Below, piece after piece: positions 16,890 through 25,780 of a stretch of DNA of 64,000 bases. Within the stretch, counting starts at the first letter, position 1. Each line of letters begins with the position of its first letter. The position numbers and the translations under genes are program-made. Where the stretch lies: positions 1-64,000 of the forward strand of contig NZ_BDBB01000003.1 in NCBI RefSeq assembly GCF_001612765.1. Direction: 5' to 3'. The notes below the pieces were generated by a model. The model was given only the letters and a program-made list of their open reading frames with translations. It did not search any database and was not told the origin of the DNA. The DNA is from Nocardia arthritidis NBRC 100137. Lineage in GTDB: Bacteria > Actinomycetota > Actinomycetes > Mycobacteriales > Mycobacteriaceae.

Positions 16890-17231
16890 ATGCTTACCGA
16901 CAGCAGCGCGTTCAGTGGATTCTCGGTGGACGATATCGAGGCGGCCAAGAGGTTCTACGCCGAGACGCTCGGGATACGAGTCTCCGAGGAGAACGGGATG
17001 CTCCAGCTACACCTCGGCGGCGGGGGCACGGTCCTGGTGTACCCGAAGCCGGGCCACACGCCCGCGACCTTCACCGTATTGAACTTTCCCGTCCCCGATA
17101 TCGAAGCGGCCGTCGATGAACTCACGCGCCGCAACGTGCGCTTCGAACGGTACGAATTCGCCGAGCAGGACGAGAAAGGCATCGACAGGGGTGCTACGAA
17201 CGGTTCACCGAGATCTCGCCCTGGTCGCTGA
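16890..17231 (+). pseudogene. VOC-family (glyoxalase/bleomycin-resistance fold) gene, 3' truncated
   Basis: 113 residues from ATG 16890 (AGAGAGGCG upstream). The first beta-alpha-beta-beta-beta module is intact: [33 protein letters not shown] and [18 protein letters not shown]. Normal relatives continue after DEKGI with RG-x-GP-x-IAWFTDPAGN and end near 120-125. Here the sequence switches to [15 protein letters not shown], reading into the antisense of the neighbouring DUF4333 remnant. The loss removes the last metal ligand and strand. A deletion with a junction near 17185-17195 is the simplest cause. Confidence 0.65.
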
Positions 17232-17403
17232 CGATCTCGACCCGGACCTCCTTCGAATGGAGGTAACTCCAGACCTGGCACTCGAACTGCTTACCCACCT
17301 CGACCACCACAGAACCAGGACAGGTCACCCGCCCGGCGGGATCGTCACCCACGCCCTACACGAGGTTCGCCACCTGCTGCTCGAGCGCTGTCTGGTCCAA
17401 CAC
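17194..17403 (-). pseudogene. DUF4333-domain remnant with in-frame stop
   Basis: On the minus strand a 70-codon frame reads DQTALEQQVANLV, then a TAG at 17356-17358, then RVTCPGSVVVEVGKQFECQV and [15 protein letters not shown]. The pair of cysteines in V-x-CP and F-x-C, with the EVGK turn between, is the DUF4333 signature of secreted or lipoprotein domains. The signal peptide is missing and the TAG interrupts the domain, so this is a relic. Its 3' end overlaps the truncated VOC gene running the other way. Confidence 0.65.
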
Positions 17404-17431
17404 CCGCGGTCGGGCGGCAAGGACCGGCCGG

Positions 17432-17566
17432 TCAGGCGCCGCGGCCGGTGCGCTGCTGCAACTTGCCGATCAGCTGCGACGCCTCCGCCTTGGTCAAGCC
17501 CTCGGGCACCTCCTCACCCGCTTCCTGGACCAGGGTGCGCAGGTAGGAGTCTTGGGGGCCGGTCAT
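17432..17566 (-). CDS. DUF3072 small protein
   Basis: 44 residues. MTGPQDSYLRTLVQEAGEE and LTKAEASQLIGKLQQRTGRG match the DUF3072 pattern (an amphipathic helix, then a conserved LTKAEAS-x-LI helix) found as short stand-alone proteins in actinobacteria. The ATG lies 7 bp after the stop of the WD40 pseudogene on the same strand, so it may depend on that promoter. GC-rich spacing leaves no clear Shine-Dalgarno. Function unknown. Confidence 0.75.
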   Translation of the reverse strand: MTGPQDSYLRTLVQEAGEEVPEGLTKAEASQLIGKLQQRTGRGA

Positions 17567-17572
17567 CGGTAC

Positions 17573-20228
17573 TCAGGGCGTGGCAGCGCGCGGTAGACCT
17601 GGGCAGAGTTCGGTATATGGGATCGCCTTCGCCACGAAGTCGTCCCATTCCTCGGGACTCGGGTTCACCGTGAGCTTGGCGCATATCCTCGCCGGATCGG
17701 CGGAGTACACCGGCGTCAGCTTGATCGTGCCGTCGACACCGCTCGTGGCGATGGTCTTGCCGTCGGGCAGGAAGACGACGTCGGTGATCGCGGCGGTGTG
17801 GCCGGTGAGCGGTGCCGCGAGGGGCTGCCCGCTCGGGATGTCCCAGAGCCGGATGGTCCGGTCGAGACCGACCGATGCGAGGACGCGCCCGTCGGGGCTG
17901 AAGGCTACCTTCGACACGGCCTCGGTGTGCCCTTGAAATATGGCTGATTGTTTCGCGGAGGCTGCGTCCCACATGATGATTCGACTGTCGGCGGTGGAGG
18001 CAATCGTCTTTCCGTCCGGACTGAACGCCGCGCTCTGCACGCTTCCGGTGGTACCCATGGACAGCAAGCTCGACCGTATACCGGTCGCGACATCGAACAG
18101 CAGCACCGAAGGGACTTGATCGCTGCCTGCGGCCAAAAGACGGCCGTCGGGGCTGACAGTGACGGCGGTACCCATCAGCGCATCCCCGATCGCCGGGGGC
18201 GAGTCGAGGGGCTGTCCGCTTTCGACATCCCACCAGCGCCACCTACGTTCGCCGCTGGTCACAAGGCGCACGCCGTCGGGGCTGAAGGCAACACCCGACA
18301 GCACTCCACGGGGGCCCACGAGTGGGCCGCCGAAAAGCTTTCCCGTATCGGCGTTCCACAACCGTGCGGTGCCGTCGACACTCGCGGAGGCGATCCGCCT
18401 TCCGTCGGGGCTGAAGGCTACCTGAGTCACCGCGCCGGTGTGCCCGGTCATCGGCCTGCCGATCGGCTGTGCGGAACGAACATCCCACAACTGGACGACG
18501 CCGTCTTCGCTACCGGACACGATCCGGCTACCATCCGGGCTCACCGCCAGCGCGTCGAACGCCGAACTCTGGTACGCGAGCGCGATGCTCGCCACATCCC
18601 AGATCCGCACCGAGCCATCGCGGCCGCCGGAGACGACCTCGGTGCCGTCCGCGCTGAACACCACGTCGGCAACCAGATCGGTATGGCCGGTCAGCGCCGT
18701 TCCGATCGGTCGGCCGGTGGTGGTATCCCACAGCCGCACCGCGTGATTGGAGTCCGCGCTGACGACACGTTTGCCGTCGGGACTGAAGGACACCGCGACC
18801 ACCGCGCTGCCACCGTCGCCGTTCCAGGGCACACCGATCTGCTCTCCGGTGGTCGTGTCCCGCAGCCGTAGCGCGCCGTCGGCGTCGCCGAAGATCATCC
18901 GGCTCCCGTCCGGGCTGAACGCGATGTCGCGCACTCCATTGCCATCTCCGGTCAGCGCGGGGCCGATCTGCCGGGCGGTCGCGGCTTCGCGCAGCCGTAT
19001 GACGCCGTTACTACGGACAGCGGCGATCGGTTGCAGCGGATCGCGGTCGGCCGCAACACCGGCACTCGTTGAACACGTAGGTCCGCATACCGTCGAGCTG
19101 GGGCGCGTTCTGCAACTGTTCGTAGCGATCGGTGCGAATGGTGAGCACCGCGATGATCGGCGGCTGTCGCACGGCCTCGTCTTGCGGCGCGACGAGCAAC
19201 CGGCCGAGCAGGGCAAGGAATTGCTCACCCTGGACACCGGCGTCCGCGACGAACAACTCCTCTGCTTGATCGATCGGCAGCAGAAGCGTGGGAGGGGGTG
19301 CGGCCCCGTCGTCGAGCTGCCTGTCTCGCGCGGCATGCTGCATTTCGAGCAGCCAATCACGGATCCGATCGGTGTCTGCGGGCAAGGCGGCCTTGATGTC
19401 TCCGAGCGCAGGCGCGGTCAGACCCAGCCGGACCCGGGTGGCGTGGATCGCAGCGGCCAAGCCGTGCGCACCGGTGAGCGCGTGCCTTTCCGGCCGCACC
19501 AGCCCCAGCACCAGGAACTGCCGGTCCTCACGCACCAACCGCGGCAACAACCCAGCGCGTAGGAACGACGACTTCCCGGTACCCGACGGGCCCACCACGG
19601 CGAACAACGACTCCGACTCGGCCGCTCGAATCCCACGCAGGCGATCCAAGCCCTGCCTGATCTGCGCGTCGCGACCGAAATACACCGCGGCATCCACCGC
19701 GTCGAACGGTTGCCAGCCGCGATACGGCGACCTGTCCGGCTCATTCGCGGGCGGCCACGGGAAATTCTCGGCGCCGATTCCGGCATCGCCCAACCCGGCC
19801 AGCAACCGGCGCAAGCCCTCGGTACGGAAACGCACCGGTTCGGGAGAGCCGTCGACCGGAATCTCCGTGACGGGACCGTCGCCGAACAGATCACAGCGTT
19901 GCCACGCGCGGGTGGCATCGAGATCGGTCACCGGTTCCAGTGCCGCGCAGTAGATGCGCTTGCCCAGGTTCTCCGCTGTCAGATATTCCGCTACACACTC
20001 GGTGGACGCATGCCAATCCCGGGAAGTCAAGCAGATCACCGCTTCACAGCGAGTGATGACGCGACGCAGCGCATCCCGCCAGCGCACGCCCGGGGGGATC
20101 CCCGCCTTCTCGTCCGAGTCCAGGAAGATATTTCCCGCCAGCCCTGGCCGCTGCTCGCCCAGCCAACGCACGAGGGCGACGGCTCGTATGTTGTCCCGAC
20201 TCGAATGACTCAGGAAGACCCGCGTCAT
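17573..20228 (-). pseudogene. TIR - STAND ATPase - WD40 protein gene, disrupted
   Basis: ATG 20228 (GGAGGTGG upstream) begins a TIR-like domain (MTRVFLSHSSRDN, residues 1-130; ASTECVAEYL near the catalytic Glu). A linker and a P-loop NTPase follow (VVGPSGTGKSSFLRAGLLPRL near 210-230, LLLPIDQAEELF near 325). After FNE at about 19070 the frame continues only to a stop at 19011. A different frame picks up at SAGVAADRDPLQPIAAV and encodes about ten WD40 repeats (FSPDG-x-x-I...LWD) and the typical WDDFVAKAIPYTELCP tail to 17573. The C-terminal half of the STAND module is missing, so this is an internal deletion with a frameshift. Intact relatives act in NAD-depleting antiphage defence (family knowledge). 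Confidence 0.8.
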
Positions 20229-20477
20229 CCCACCTCCACCACGGAGAATCATTGGCCGTCAACATTATCCAGGCCGCGCGGTTACCCTACCGGCTCGGTT
20301 TGCGTACAGCAGGCACCGGTCGAGCGCGGGTCGGGCAGTTCCACGGGGCCGTGGGCGGTCGCGCGATCACACCGCTGCCGTTGCTGCCCGGTTGTCGTTG
20401 TTTGGTCTCTTCTGACCAGGGAAAGTAATGGGAGATAACCGGTTCCGTAGCCGGGGGTCGAGTAAGGGAGGTCGCTA

Positions 20478-20645
20478 ATGCCCATCAAGTACCGTCAGCG
20501 TAGATCCTTCGGGCCGCTGAAACTCAATTTCACCCAATCGGGTCTGTCCTCGTGGAGTATCAAGATCGGCCCGTGGTCGTGGAACTCCCGCAGCAAGAAG
20601 AACAGTGTCGACCTGCCGGGTCCGCTGAGCTGGCGCCAGCGCTGA
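20478..20645 (+). CDS. DUF4236-like small protein
   Basis: 55 residues, MPIKYRQRRSFGPLKLNFTQ with SGLSSWSIKIGPWSWN following. The pattern of basic start, F-G-P-L-K-L-N and S-x-SGLS-x-S is that of DUF4236, short beta-rich proteins of unknown function. Strong ribosome-binding site GGGAGG lies 7 bp before the ATG. It is a free-standing gene. The spacing from the TIR gene start (250 bp, divergent) allows a separate promoter. Confidence 0.65.
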   Translation: MPIKYRQRRSFGPLKLNFTQSGLSSWSIKIGPWSWNSRSKKNSVDLPGPLSWRQR

Positions 20646-20961
20646 GGGGATCGGCGAAAGCCGTTTACGGCTCACCGGTTCGAACCGGCCGAAGCCGCAC
20701 CGAGACGAGACGCTCCACGCAACCATGTTGGGCGGCCGTGCGCGGTCGGCGGCGTGAAACTCCGGCCTCGGTGCCGGTCGCGATCGCCGTTGGCGACATC
20801 CTCGAGCGGCGAGGTTGTCTCCGGACGTGAGCCGCAAGCGCGCTGCCGAGCGGCGCGGCCTCGACCCCTGGCGGAGGCACGGTGCCCCTCCCGCGGCCGG
20901 GGTTCGCGCCGGCTCGACCGGTTCCCGCTGAGCTGCTGATCGCCCCGCGCCTCCCGCGCTT
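20646..20961. other. Gene-free gap
   Basis: About 315 bp between the DUF4236-like gene and the HEAT operon. I see no start with a ribosome-binding site, no family match and no strong hairpin. The right end holds the dyad described at 20962. Confidence 0.4.
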
Positions 20962-20984
20962 GACCTTGACACTGTGACATGGTC
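20962..20984 (+). promoter_or_regulatory. 23-bp dyad, probable MerR-type operator of the HEAT operon
   Basis: Each half reads GACCnTGnCAC outward to inward, and the 23-bp element matches its own complement at 18 of 23 positions. All mismatches lie symmetrically at five positions, including the centre. TTGACC (20960-20965) overlaps the left arm as a possible -35 box. The element ends 8 bp before the GTG at 20993. The second gene of the operon encodes a MerR protein, the obvious candidate binder. Confidence 0.6.
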
Positions 20985-20992
20985 TTCACTGG

Positions 20993-21688
20993 GTGCAGGA
21001 GGTGGTCCCCATCAACTCGGCACACAGGAATTCACACGACACGCGGCTGCTCGAAGCATTGTCCGCCGGAGACTCGTCGACGCGGCTCCAGGCGGCGCTG
21101 GCGGTCGGCACGCACCCCGACAACGGCTTCGTCGACGCGCTCGTGGCACGGTGCGCGATCGAGCCCGATTTCTTCGTGCGCGACATGCTCACCTGGGCGT
21201 TGACGCGCTTCCCATCGGAGATCACGGTGCCCAGACTCCGCGCGGAGCTGCGGTCCGAACGCTCCCAGGCCCGAAGCCAGGCGTTGCATACGCTGTCGAA
21301 GATCGGGGACCGGGATTCGTGGCCCGCGATCACCCGGTCGTTGCTGCACGACGCCGACGACGAGGTCGCGCGAAGTGCGTGGCGTGCGGCCGTCGTCCTC
21401 GTCCCCGCGGGGGAAGAGGAAGGTCTGGTCGCGGAACTGGCCGGACAACTCGGTCGCGGTGACCGGAATGTGCAACGGAGCCTCAGCCGGGCACTCATCG
21501 CGCTCGGAGACGTGATCGAGCCCGCCCTGCGGACCGCGCGGGCGAGTGCGGACCCGGCGGTGCGTGCTCATGCCCGCGCCACCCAGCAGCTCCTGCACGA
21601 CCCGGATGCGGGTTTCGACCCGGCCGTCGACGAGGCGAAACGGATCGTCGCGCTCGGCCCGGAACGGGTCGAGGGAACAGCGTGCTGA
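20993..21688 (+). CDS. HEAT-repeat protein
   Basis: 231 residues, almost wholly helical, with five to six HEAT-like units. Examples are LLEALSAGDSSTRLQAALAVG, RDMLTWALTRFP...VPRLRAELRSERSQARSQALHTL, LLHDADDEVARSAWRAAVVL, RNVQRSLSRALIAL and DPAVRAHARATQQL. HEAT solenoids bind proteins or ligands, and no catalytic motif is present. The start is uncertain: GTG 20993, or GTG 21002 just after AGGAGG. The stop overlaps the start of the MerR gene by 7 bp, so the two are translationally coupled. The shared repeat type suggests physical or evolutionary partnership with the next gene. Confidence 0.8.
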   Translation: MQEVVPINSAHRNSHDTRLLEALSAGDSSTRLQAALAVGTHPDNGFVDALVARCAIEPDFFVRDMLTWALTRFPSEITVPRLRAELRSERSQARSQALHTLSKIGDRDSWPAITRSLLHDADDEVARSAWRAAVVLVPAGEEEGLVAELAGQLGRGDRNVQRSLSRALIALGDVIEPALRTARASADPAVRAHARATQQLLHDPDAGFDPAVDEAKRIVALGPERVEGTAC

Positions 21689-22707
21689 TCGGCGAGGTGG
21701 CGCGCCGTTCCGGAGTGAGTACCCGGATGCTCAGGCACTACGACTCCCTCGGACTGGTGCGGCCGACCGGCCGCACCGTGGGGGGCTACCGCGAGTACTC
21801 CGCCGAGGACATCCGCCGGATCTTCCACGTGGAAAGTCTGCGGTCCCTGGGATTGTCGCTGCGGCAGATCGGATCCGCCCTGGAGGATCCCGCCTTCACA
21901 CCGTCCGCGCTGGTCGGTGACCTCATCCGGCGGACCGAGGAGCGATTGCGGCGTGAGCAGGAGTTGCTCGAGCGACTGCGTGCCGTCGACGCCTCGGCGC
22001 CCACCGGCTGGCAGGGCGTCCTGCGCATCGTCGAACTCCTGCACGGCCTCCACTCGCCCAGCGCTGCGCGCCGCCAGCAAACCGTCCTGGCCCCGCCCGA
22101 GGACGTTCCGGTTCCCCTCGAGTTGCTGGCTGAGGCGGTGCTCGCCGAATCCGATCCGAACGTCGCCGGCGCTCTGCGGTGGGCCCTGGCGCGGGCGGGC
22201 GGTGACGGTGTGGCGAGCGTGGCATCCGGCGTGTACTCCGAGAACGTCGACATCCGGCGGCGCGCGGTGCAGGCGATCGCCGAGATGCCCGGCGACGAAG
22301 CGACCTCGCTGCTCGCGGACGCCCTCGGGGACACCGACGCGACAGTGCGCGGGCACGCGGCTCTGGCATTGGGTACACGTGGCGTGACCGCAGCCGTGCC
22401 CGCGCTGGTCGGCATGGTGGTCGAGGGTGCGAACGACGTCGAGGCGGCGGAGGTGCTCGGCGCACTGGCACTGGATCCGGAGTGCGCGGACCGGATCATG
22501 AGCGCGCTGGCCGATGAACTCGCCGCACCCACCGCGGACTCCGCTGTGCGGATACGCCTGACTCAGGCACTCGCCGAGATGCCGGGGACCATCGCGCTGG
22601 GCATCCTGCGGCGAACGGCCCAGGACGATGATCGAGCGGTCGCCATGATCGCCTCGGCCCTCGCCGGAGTGATCGAGAAGCGGGCCACGAGCGGACCTGA
22701 GGCGTAG
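21682..22707 (+). CDS. MerR-family regulator with C-terminal HEAT repeats
   Basis: 341 residues. The N-terminal winged helix-turn-helix is canonical MerR (LIGEVARRSGVSTRMLRHYD, then GLVRPTGRTVGGYREYS) through about residue 70. A dimerisation coiled coil with RRTEERLRREQELLERLRA follows (about 75-100). Instead of a small effector domain, residues 130-335 form HEAT-like helical pairs (ALGDTDATVRGHAALALG, DIRRRAVQAIAEMP). The start is GTG 21682, overlapping the HEAT gene. The HEAT region probably senses a protein or large ligand, perhaps the partner HEAT protein (inference). The 23-bp dyad upstream suggests autoregulation. Confidence 0.85.
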   Translation: MLIGEVARRSGVSTRMLRHYDSLGLVRPTGRTVGGYREYSAEDIRRIFHVESLRSLGLSLRQIGSALEDPAFTPSALVGDLIRRTEERLRREQELLERLRAVDASAPTGWQGVLRIVELLHGLHSPSAARRQQTVLAPPEDVPVPLELLAEAVLAESDPNVAGALRWALARAGGDGVASVASGVYSENVDIRRRAVQAIAEMPGDEATSLLADALGDTDATVRGHAALALGTRGVTAAVPALVGMVVEGANDVEAAEVLGALALDPECADRIMSALADELAAPTADSAVRIRLTQALAEMPGTIALGILRRTAQDDDRAVAMIASALAGVIEKRATSGPEA

Positions 22708-22815
22708 CCGATTGCCGACCGCTCGCTGTTGCCCGCCGCCGCAGCACCGTGGCGCAGACCCACGGACGGCACGTCGTGTGGCTGCCCCGGGGTACACCTC
22801 TCGCCGGAGACTCGA

Positions 22816-23023
22816 GAGGTCGGCGCGGACGTGCGCGATGTCGCGGTAGGCGACTTCGTGGTCGGGTCGTTCTTCGCTGCCTCGTTCCCGTCGCGGGAGA
22901 GCCGAACGCCGCGCAGATCCCGCATCCGCTGGCCGCCTGCCACCGCCGACCACCAAGGCGCCCGCGCGGATGCGCACCGGCGAGGTCTGGTTCGACACCC
23001 TCTACCGCGCCGAGGAATCCTGA
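22816..23023 (+). pseudogene. Decayed zinc-type alcohol dehydrogenase fragment and following remnant
   Basis: The frame from 22816 reads EVGADVRDVAVGDFVVGSFF, the EVG...V...GD-x-VV element of medium-chain zinc alcohol dehydrogenases. The invariant upstream GHE and downstream Cys-rich structural-zinc segment are missing. A different frame then gives a plausible protein end, RMRTGEVWFDTLYRAEES, stopping at 23023. These appear to be two leftover pieces from deletions between the MerR-HEAT and AraC genes. Confidence 0.4.
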
Positions 23024-23025
23024 CC

Positions 23026-23925
23026 TCAGGCCAGAGTCCGGGTCGGAACGCTCGGTATATCGATCATCGCCGAGCGGCGGTATGTCCCCGGCGCCACGCC
23101 GTAAGCGCGCTTGAACGCCTTGGCGAAGGCGAATTCGGAGCTGTAGCCGACCTGCGCGGCCACATTCCTGAGCGGAGCGTCGGATTCGCGGAGCGTGCGG
23201 CCTGCGCTGGTCATCCGCCACCAGGTCAGATACGACACCGGAGGTTCGCCCACCAGTGCGGTGAACCGCTGGGCGAACACCGAACGGGACAGTCCGTTTC
23301 GCGCCGCCAGTTGTTCCACTGTCCAGGGGGCGGCCGGGTGGGTGTGCATATCGCGCAAAGCCTGGCCGACCGCCCGGTCGGCGAGCGCCCGCGCCCATCC
23401 CGGCGCATCGGTGCGCTGGTCGGCCCAGGTGCGCAGGATGTAAAGCAGCATCGCGTCGACCAGCGGGGGAACGATGCCATCCCGGCCGGGCCGATCCTGG
23501 TCGAATTCGGTCGCCAGCAGGCCGACGAGATGACCGAGCTCCGCGTTCCCGGCGGGTAGGTGCAGGAACACGGGCAATTCCCTCATCAGCGGATGCGGCC
23601 GCGTTCGATCGAGCTGGTATGCGCCACAGAGCAGAATCGACCGCGCTCCCGTGCCGTCCACGCGTACATGACCGATCGGCGAATCCGGTTCCGAGCGCTC
23701 GGGAGCGAATTCGATCAGCGGCGTGTGCGGGCTGTTCGCGAGAGCGTGCGAGTTCCCGGTGCGGAGGAAAACCACATCGCCCGGGCTCAGCGCGAGGGGC
23801 TGGGTTCCGTCGGCCAGCAGCCAGCACGTGCCGCTGAGCACGACGTGGAAGGTCGTGCCGGTGACGGCCGAAAAGCGCAGGCCCCACGGCGCTCGTACGT
23901 CGGTGCGGGCAAAGCCGGTTTGGAC
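23026..23925 (-). pseudogene. AraC-family regulator (cupin_6 domain) lacking its 5' end
   Basis: About 295 residues are in frame. The N-terminal cupin_6 ligand domain (APWGLRF, FHVVLSGTCWLL, LSPGDVVFLRTG) is followed by a complete two-helix-turn-helix AraC domain (AARNGLSRSVFAQRFTALVG, VAAQVGYSSEFAFAKAFKRAYG). Relatives start some 15-20 residues before the R-APWGLRF segment. Here the frame runs instead into the antisense of an NmrA-family gene end with no start codon that has a ribosome-binding site (a far start near 24021 is possible). The promoter is gone, so it is probably not expressed normally. Confidence 0.65.
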
Positions 23926-24075
23926 GAACGCTCGATCATCTGGCAACTGGCCCTGTTCCGGTTGATCCGCGACGGCGGCAATGCCGTGGTGACCGATACG
24001 GTCGAACGGATCACCGGCCACCCTGCACGGGATCTGAAGTCCTACGCCCGCGAGAACGCCGCCACATGGAGGTGA
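23911..24075 (+). pseudogene. C-terminal remnant of an NmrA-like NAD(P)-binding protein gene
   Basis: The last 54 codons read GLDERSIIWQLALFRLIRDG and VVTDTVERITGHPARDLKSYARENA. VTDTVERLTG-x-P-R is the hallmark C-terminus of NmrA/SDR-a5-type NAD(P)H-binding proteins of about 290 residues. The Rossmann domain and start are absent. It abuts the start-less AraC gene on the other strand, so one deletion at about 23911-23925 removed both 5' ends of what was a divergent pair. Confidence 0.7.
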
Positions 24076-24122
24076 TCACGCCCGGTATCGACCGACGGTG
24101 ACCCTGTGGTCGGTTGCGAAAT

Positions 24123-24998
24123 TCAATCCAGGCCGGCCCGGGTGGCGATCTGTGTCGCCCCCGCACCGGGCTCCCAGCCAGGAGGTCCGAAGGTGTAGCC
24201 GAGCCAGTCGCGCACGCGCCGCGTGGAGCGGAGGTCGCGCCACAGCGCACCGAATTGGTAGTACTGGAGTGTGAGGATATCGGTGCTCTCGATGTTCTTG
24301 GTGAGTCCGTAGGTCGGACGGAACGTTTCGGCGCGGAAGCTGCCGAACACGCGGTCCCAGAGGATGAGGATTCCGCCGTAGTTCTTGTCGAGGTATTCCG
24401 GATCGCTGGCGTGGTGCACGCGGTGGTGGGAGGGAGTGTTGAACACGAACTCGAACCACCGCGGCAGTTTCCCGATGGTCTCGGTGTGCACCCAGAACTG
24501 GTAGACGAGGTTGAACGACCAGGACGTGAACACCATCCACGGCGGTACGCCCAGCAGGGGCAGCGGCGTCCAGAAGAGCAGTTCGAACCACGGATTCCAC
24601 TTCTGCCGCAGCGCTGTCGCGTAGTTGAAGTACCGGCTGTTGTGGTGCACCTGATGCGCGGCCCAGACCAGCCGTACGCGGTGTGAGACCCGGTGGTAGA
24701 GATACCAGAGCAGGTCCACGCCGACCATGACCGCGACCCACGCGAGCGGATTGCGCGGATCGAGCTGCCACGGTGCGCGCACGTACAGCGCCGCGTAGGC
24801 GATCAGTGCGGCGAATTTCGCCGCGCCACTGATGAATACGGATACCGCCCCCATGATCAGGCTGGTGCGGGCATCGACCTTCGCATAGCCGGCCAGGTCG
24901 TCGTGCCCGCGCAGGGCGGCGATCTCGAGCGCCATGGCCAGGACGAAGAACGGGATGGCGTAGGTGACCGGTTGATTGATCTGTTGCCACAGGGACAT
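24123..24998 (-). CDS. Sterol desaturase / fatty acid hydroxylase superfamily protein
   Basis: 291 residues from ATG 24998 (GGAGGAACC upstream), preferred over an upstream start that would read through the operator. Four to five hydrophobic segments and the histidine-box set of membrane di-iron enzymes are visible: HRVSH (about 105), HQVHHNS (about 118), and HRVHHASDPEYLDKNYGG (about 197-214). The family hydroxylates or desaturates lipids using O2. The divergent TetR gene and a 36-bp palindrome between them indicate a dedicated repressor, so the substrate may be an imported sterol or fatty compound (inference). Confidence 0.88.
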   Translation of the reverse strand: MSLWQQINQPVTYAIPFFVLAMALEIAALRGHDDLAGYAKVDARTSLIMGAVSVFISGAAKFAALIAYAALYVRAPWQLDPRNPLAWVAVMVGVDLLWYLYHRVSHRVRLVWAAHQVHHNSRYFNYATALRQKWNPWFELLFWTPLPLLGVPPWMVFTSWSFNLVYQFWVHTETIGKLPRWFEFVFNTPSHHRVHHASDPEYLDKNYGGILILWDRVFGSFRAETFRPTYGLTKNIESTDILTLQYYQFGALWRDLRSTRRVRDWLGYTFGPPGWEPGAGATQIATRAGLD

Positions 24999-25027
24999 GG
25001 CCTGGTTCCTCCGACACCTTTGATATG

Positions 25028-25063
25028 ACCTTACGGTCACTTCCGTTGAAGTGACCGTAAGGT
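25028..25063. promoter_or_regulatory. 36-bp perfect palindrome, TetR operator in divergent promoter
   Basis: ACCTTACGGTCACTTC and its exact complement flank a CGTT centre in the 77-bp gap between the sterol desaturase and TetR genes. A perfect 16-bp half-site is long enough for two TetR dimers. It must overlap both promoters, given the spacing to the two start codons (29 and 12 bp). Confidence 0.85.
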
Positions 25064-25075
25064 AAGTTCGAGGCC

Positions 25076-25699
25076 ATGTCAACGGCCGCGGGTCTGGGAA
25101 CCAAGGGCATGCCCTCCGACGATCGACGCCAAGAGATTCTGGCGGCCGCCTTGCGGGAGTTCGCCGAGCACGGATTCGCGGGAGTTTCGATGGTCTCCAT
25201 CGCGGCGCGCGCGGGTATCTCCAAAGCGCTGGTGTATCAGCACTTCGTCTCGAAGGAGCAGCTGTACGCCGAATGCCTGACCATCGTGGGCGAGCCGCTG
25301 CTCGAGCGCCTGGATCTCGAAATGGGCGGCGAGGCGGAGTTTTTCGCCGTACCGGCGAACGCGCTGCGCGGCATCTTCGACACTCTCGGCCCGGACCGCA
25401 CCGCCTGGCGCATCATTCACGACCCCACCGCTCCCGATGCCGGTGGCGCGGGAGAATCGGCCCACGCCTACCGGGAACGGATCGCGAACCACGCGGCCTC
25501 GGGAGTACGCCGGTTCCTGCACGAACTCGGCGACACCGACGAGAAGGACATCGACGCGCTCGCCCGGATCTGGACAGCCGCGGTGGACGCGATCATGGCT
25601 TGGGCTCGGGAGCATCCGGAGGAGTCGGCCGAGAGGCTCACCCGCCGGTTCGGCCGGCTCATCGACACGGTGTTCTCTATCGGCTCCAGCCGGGGGTGA
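25076..25699 (+). CDS. TetR/AcrR family regulator of the divergent sterol desaturase gene
   Basis: 207 residues from ATG 25076; an alternative ATG at 25109 has AAGGGC directly in front. The helix-turn-helix is clear (RRQEILAAALREFAEHGFAG, then ARAGISKALVYQHFVSKEQL; about 17-63). The C-terminal domain is helical, with IIHDPTAPDAGGAGESAHAY and an amphipathic last helix. It lies 12 bp from a perfect 36-bp palindrome and is divergent from the sterol desaturase gene, the standard layout for a local autoregulated repressor. Confidence 0.88.
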   Translation: MSTAAGLGTKGMPSDDRRQEILAAALREFAEHGFAGVSMVSIAARAGISKALVYQHFVSKEQLYAECLTIVGEPLLERLDLEMGGEAEFFAVPANALRGIFDTLGPDRTAWRIIHDPTAPDAGGAGESAHAYRERIANHAASGVRRFLHELGDTDEKDIDALARIWTAAVDAIMAWAREHPEESAERLTRRFGRLIDTVFSIGSSRG

Positions 25700-25780
25700 C
25701 CGTGGGCGGGTCTGTCGCATCGTGGTCACCTCGCCCTGCGGCGTGAATTCTCGGTGACCGCATCGTGTTCTGGTCGCGGA

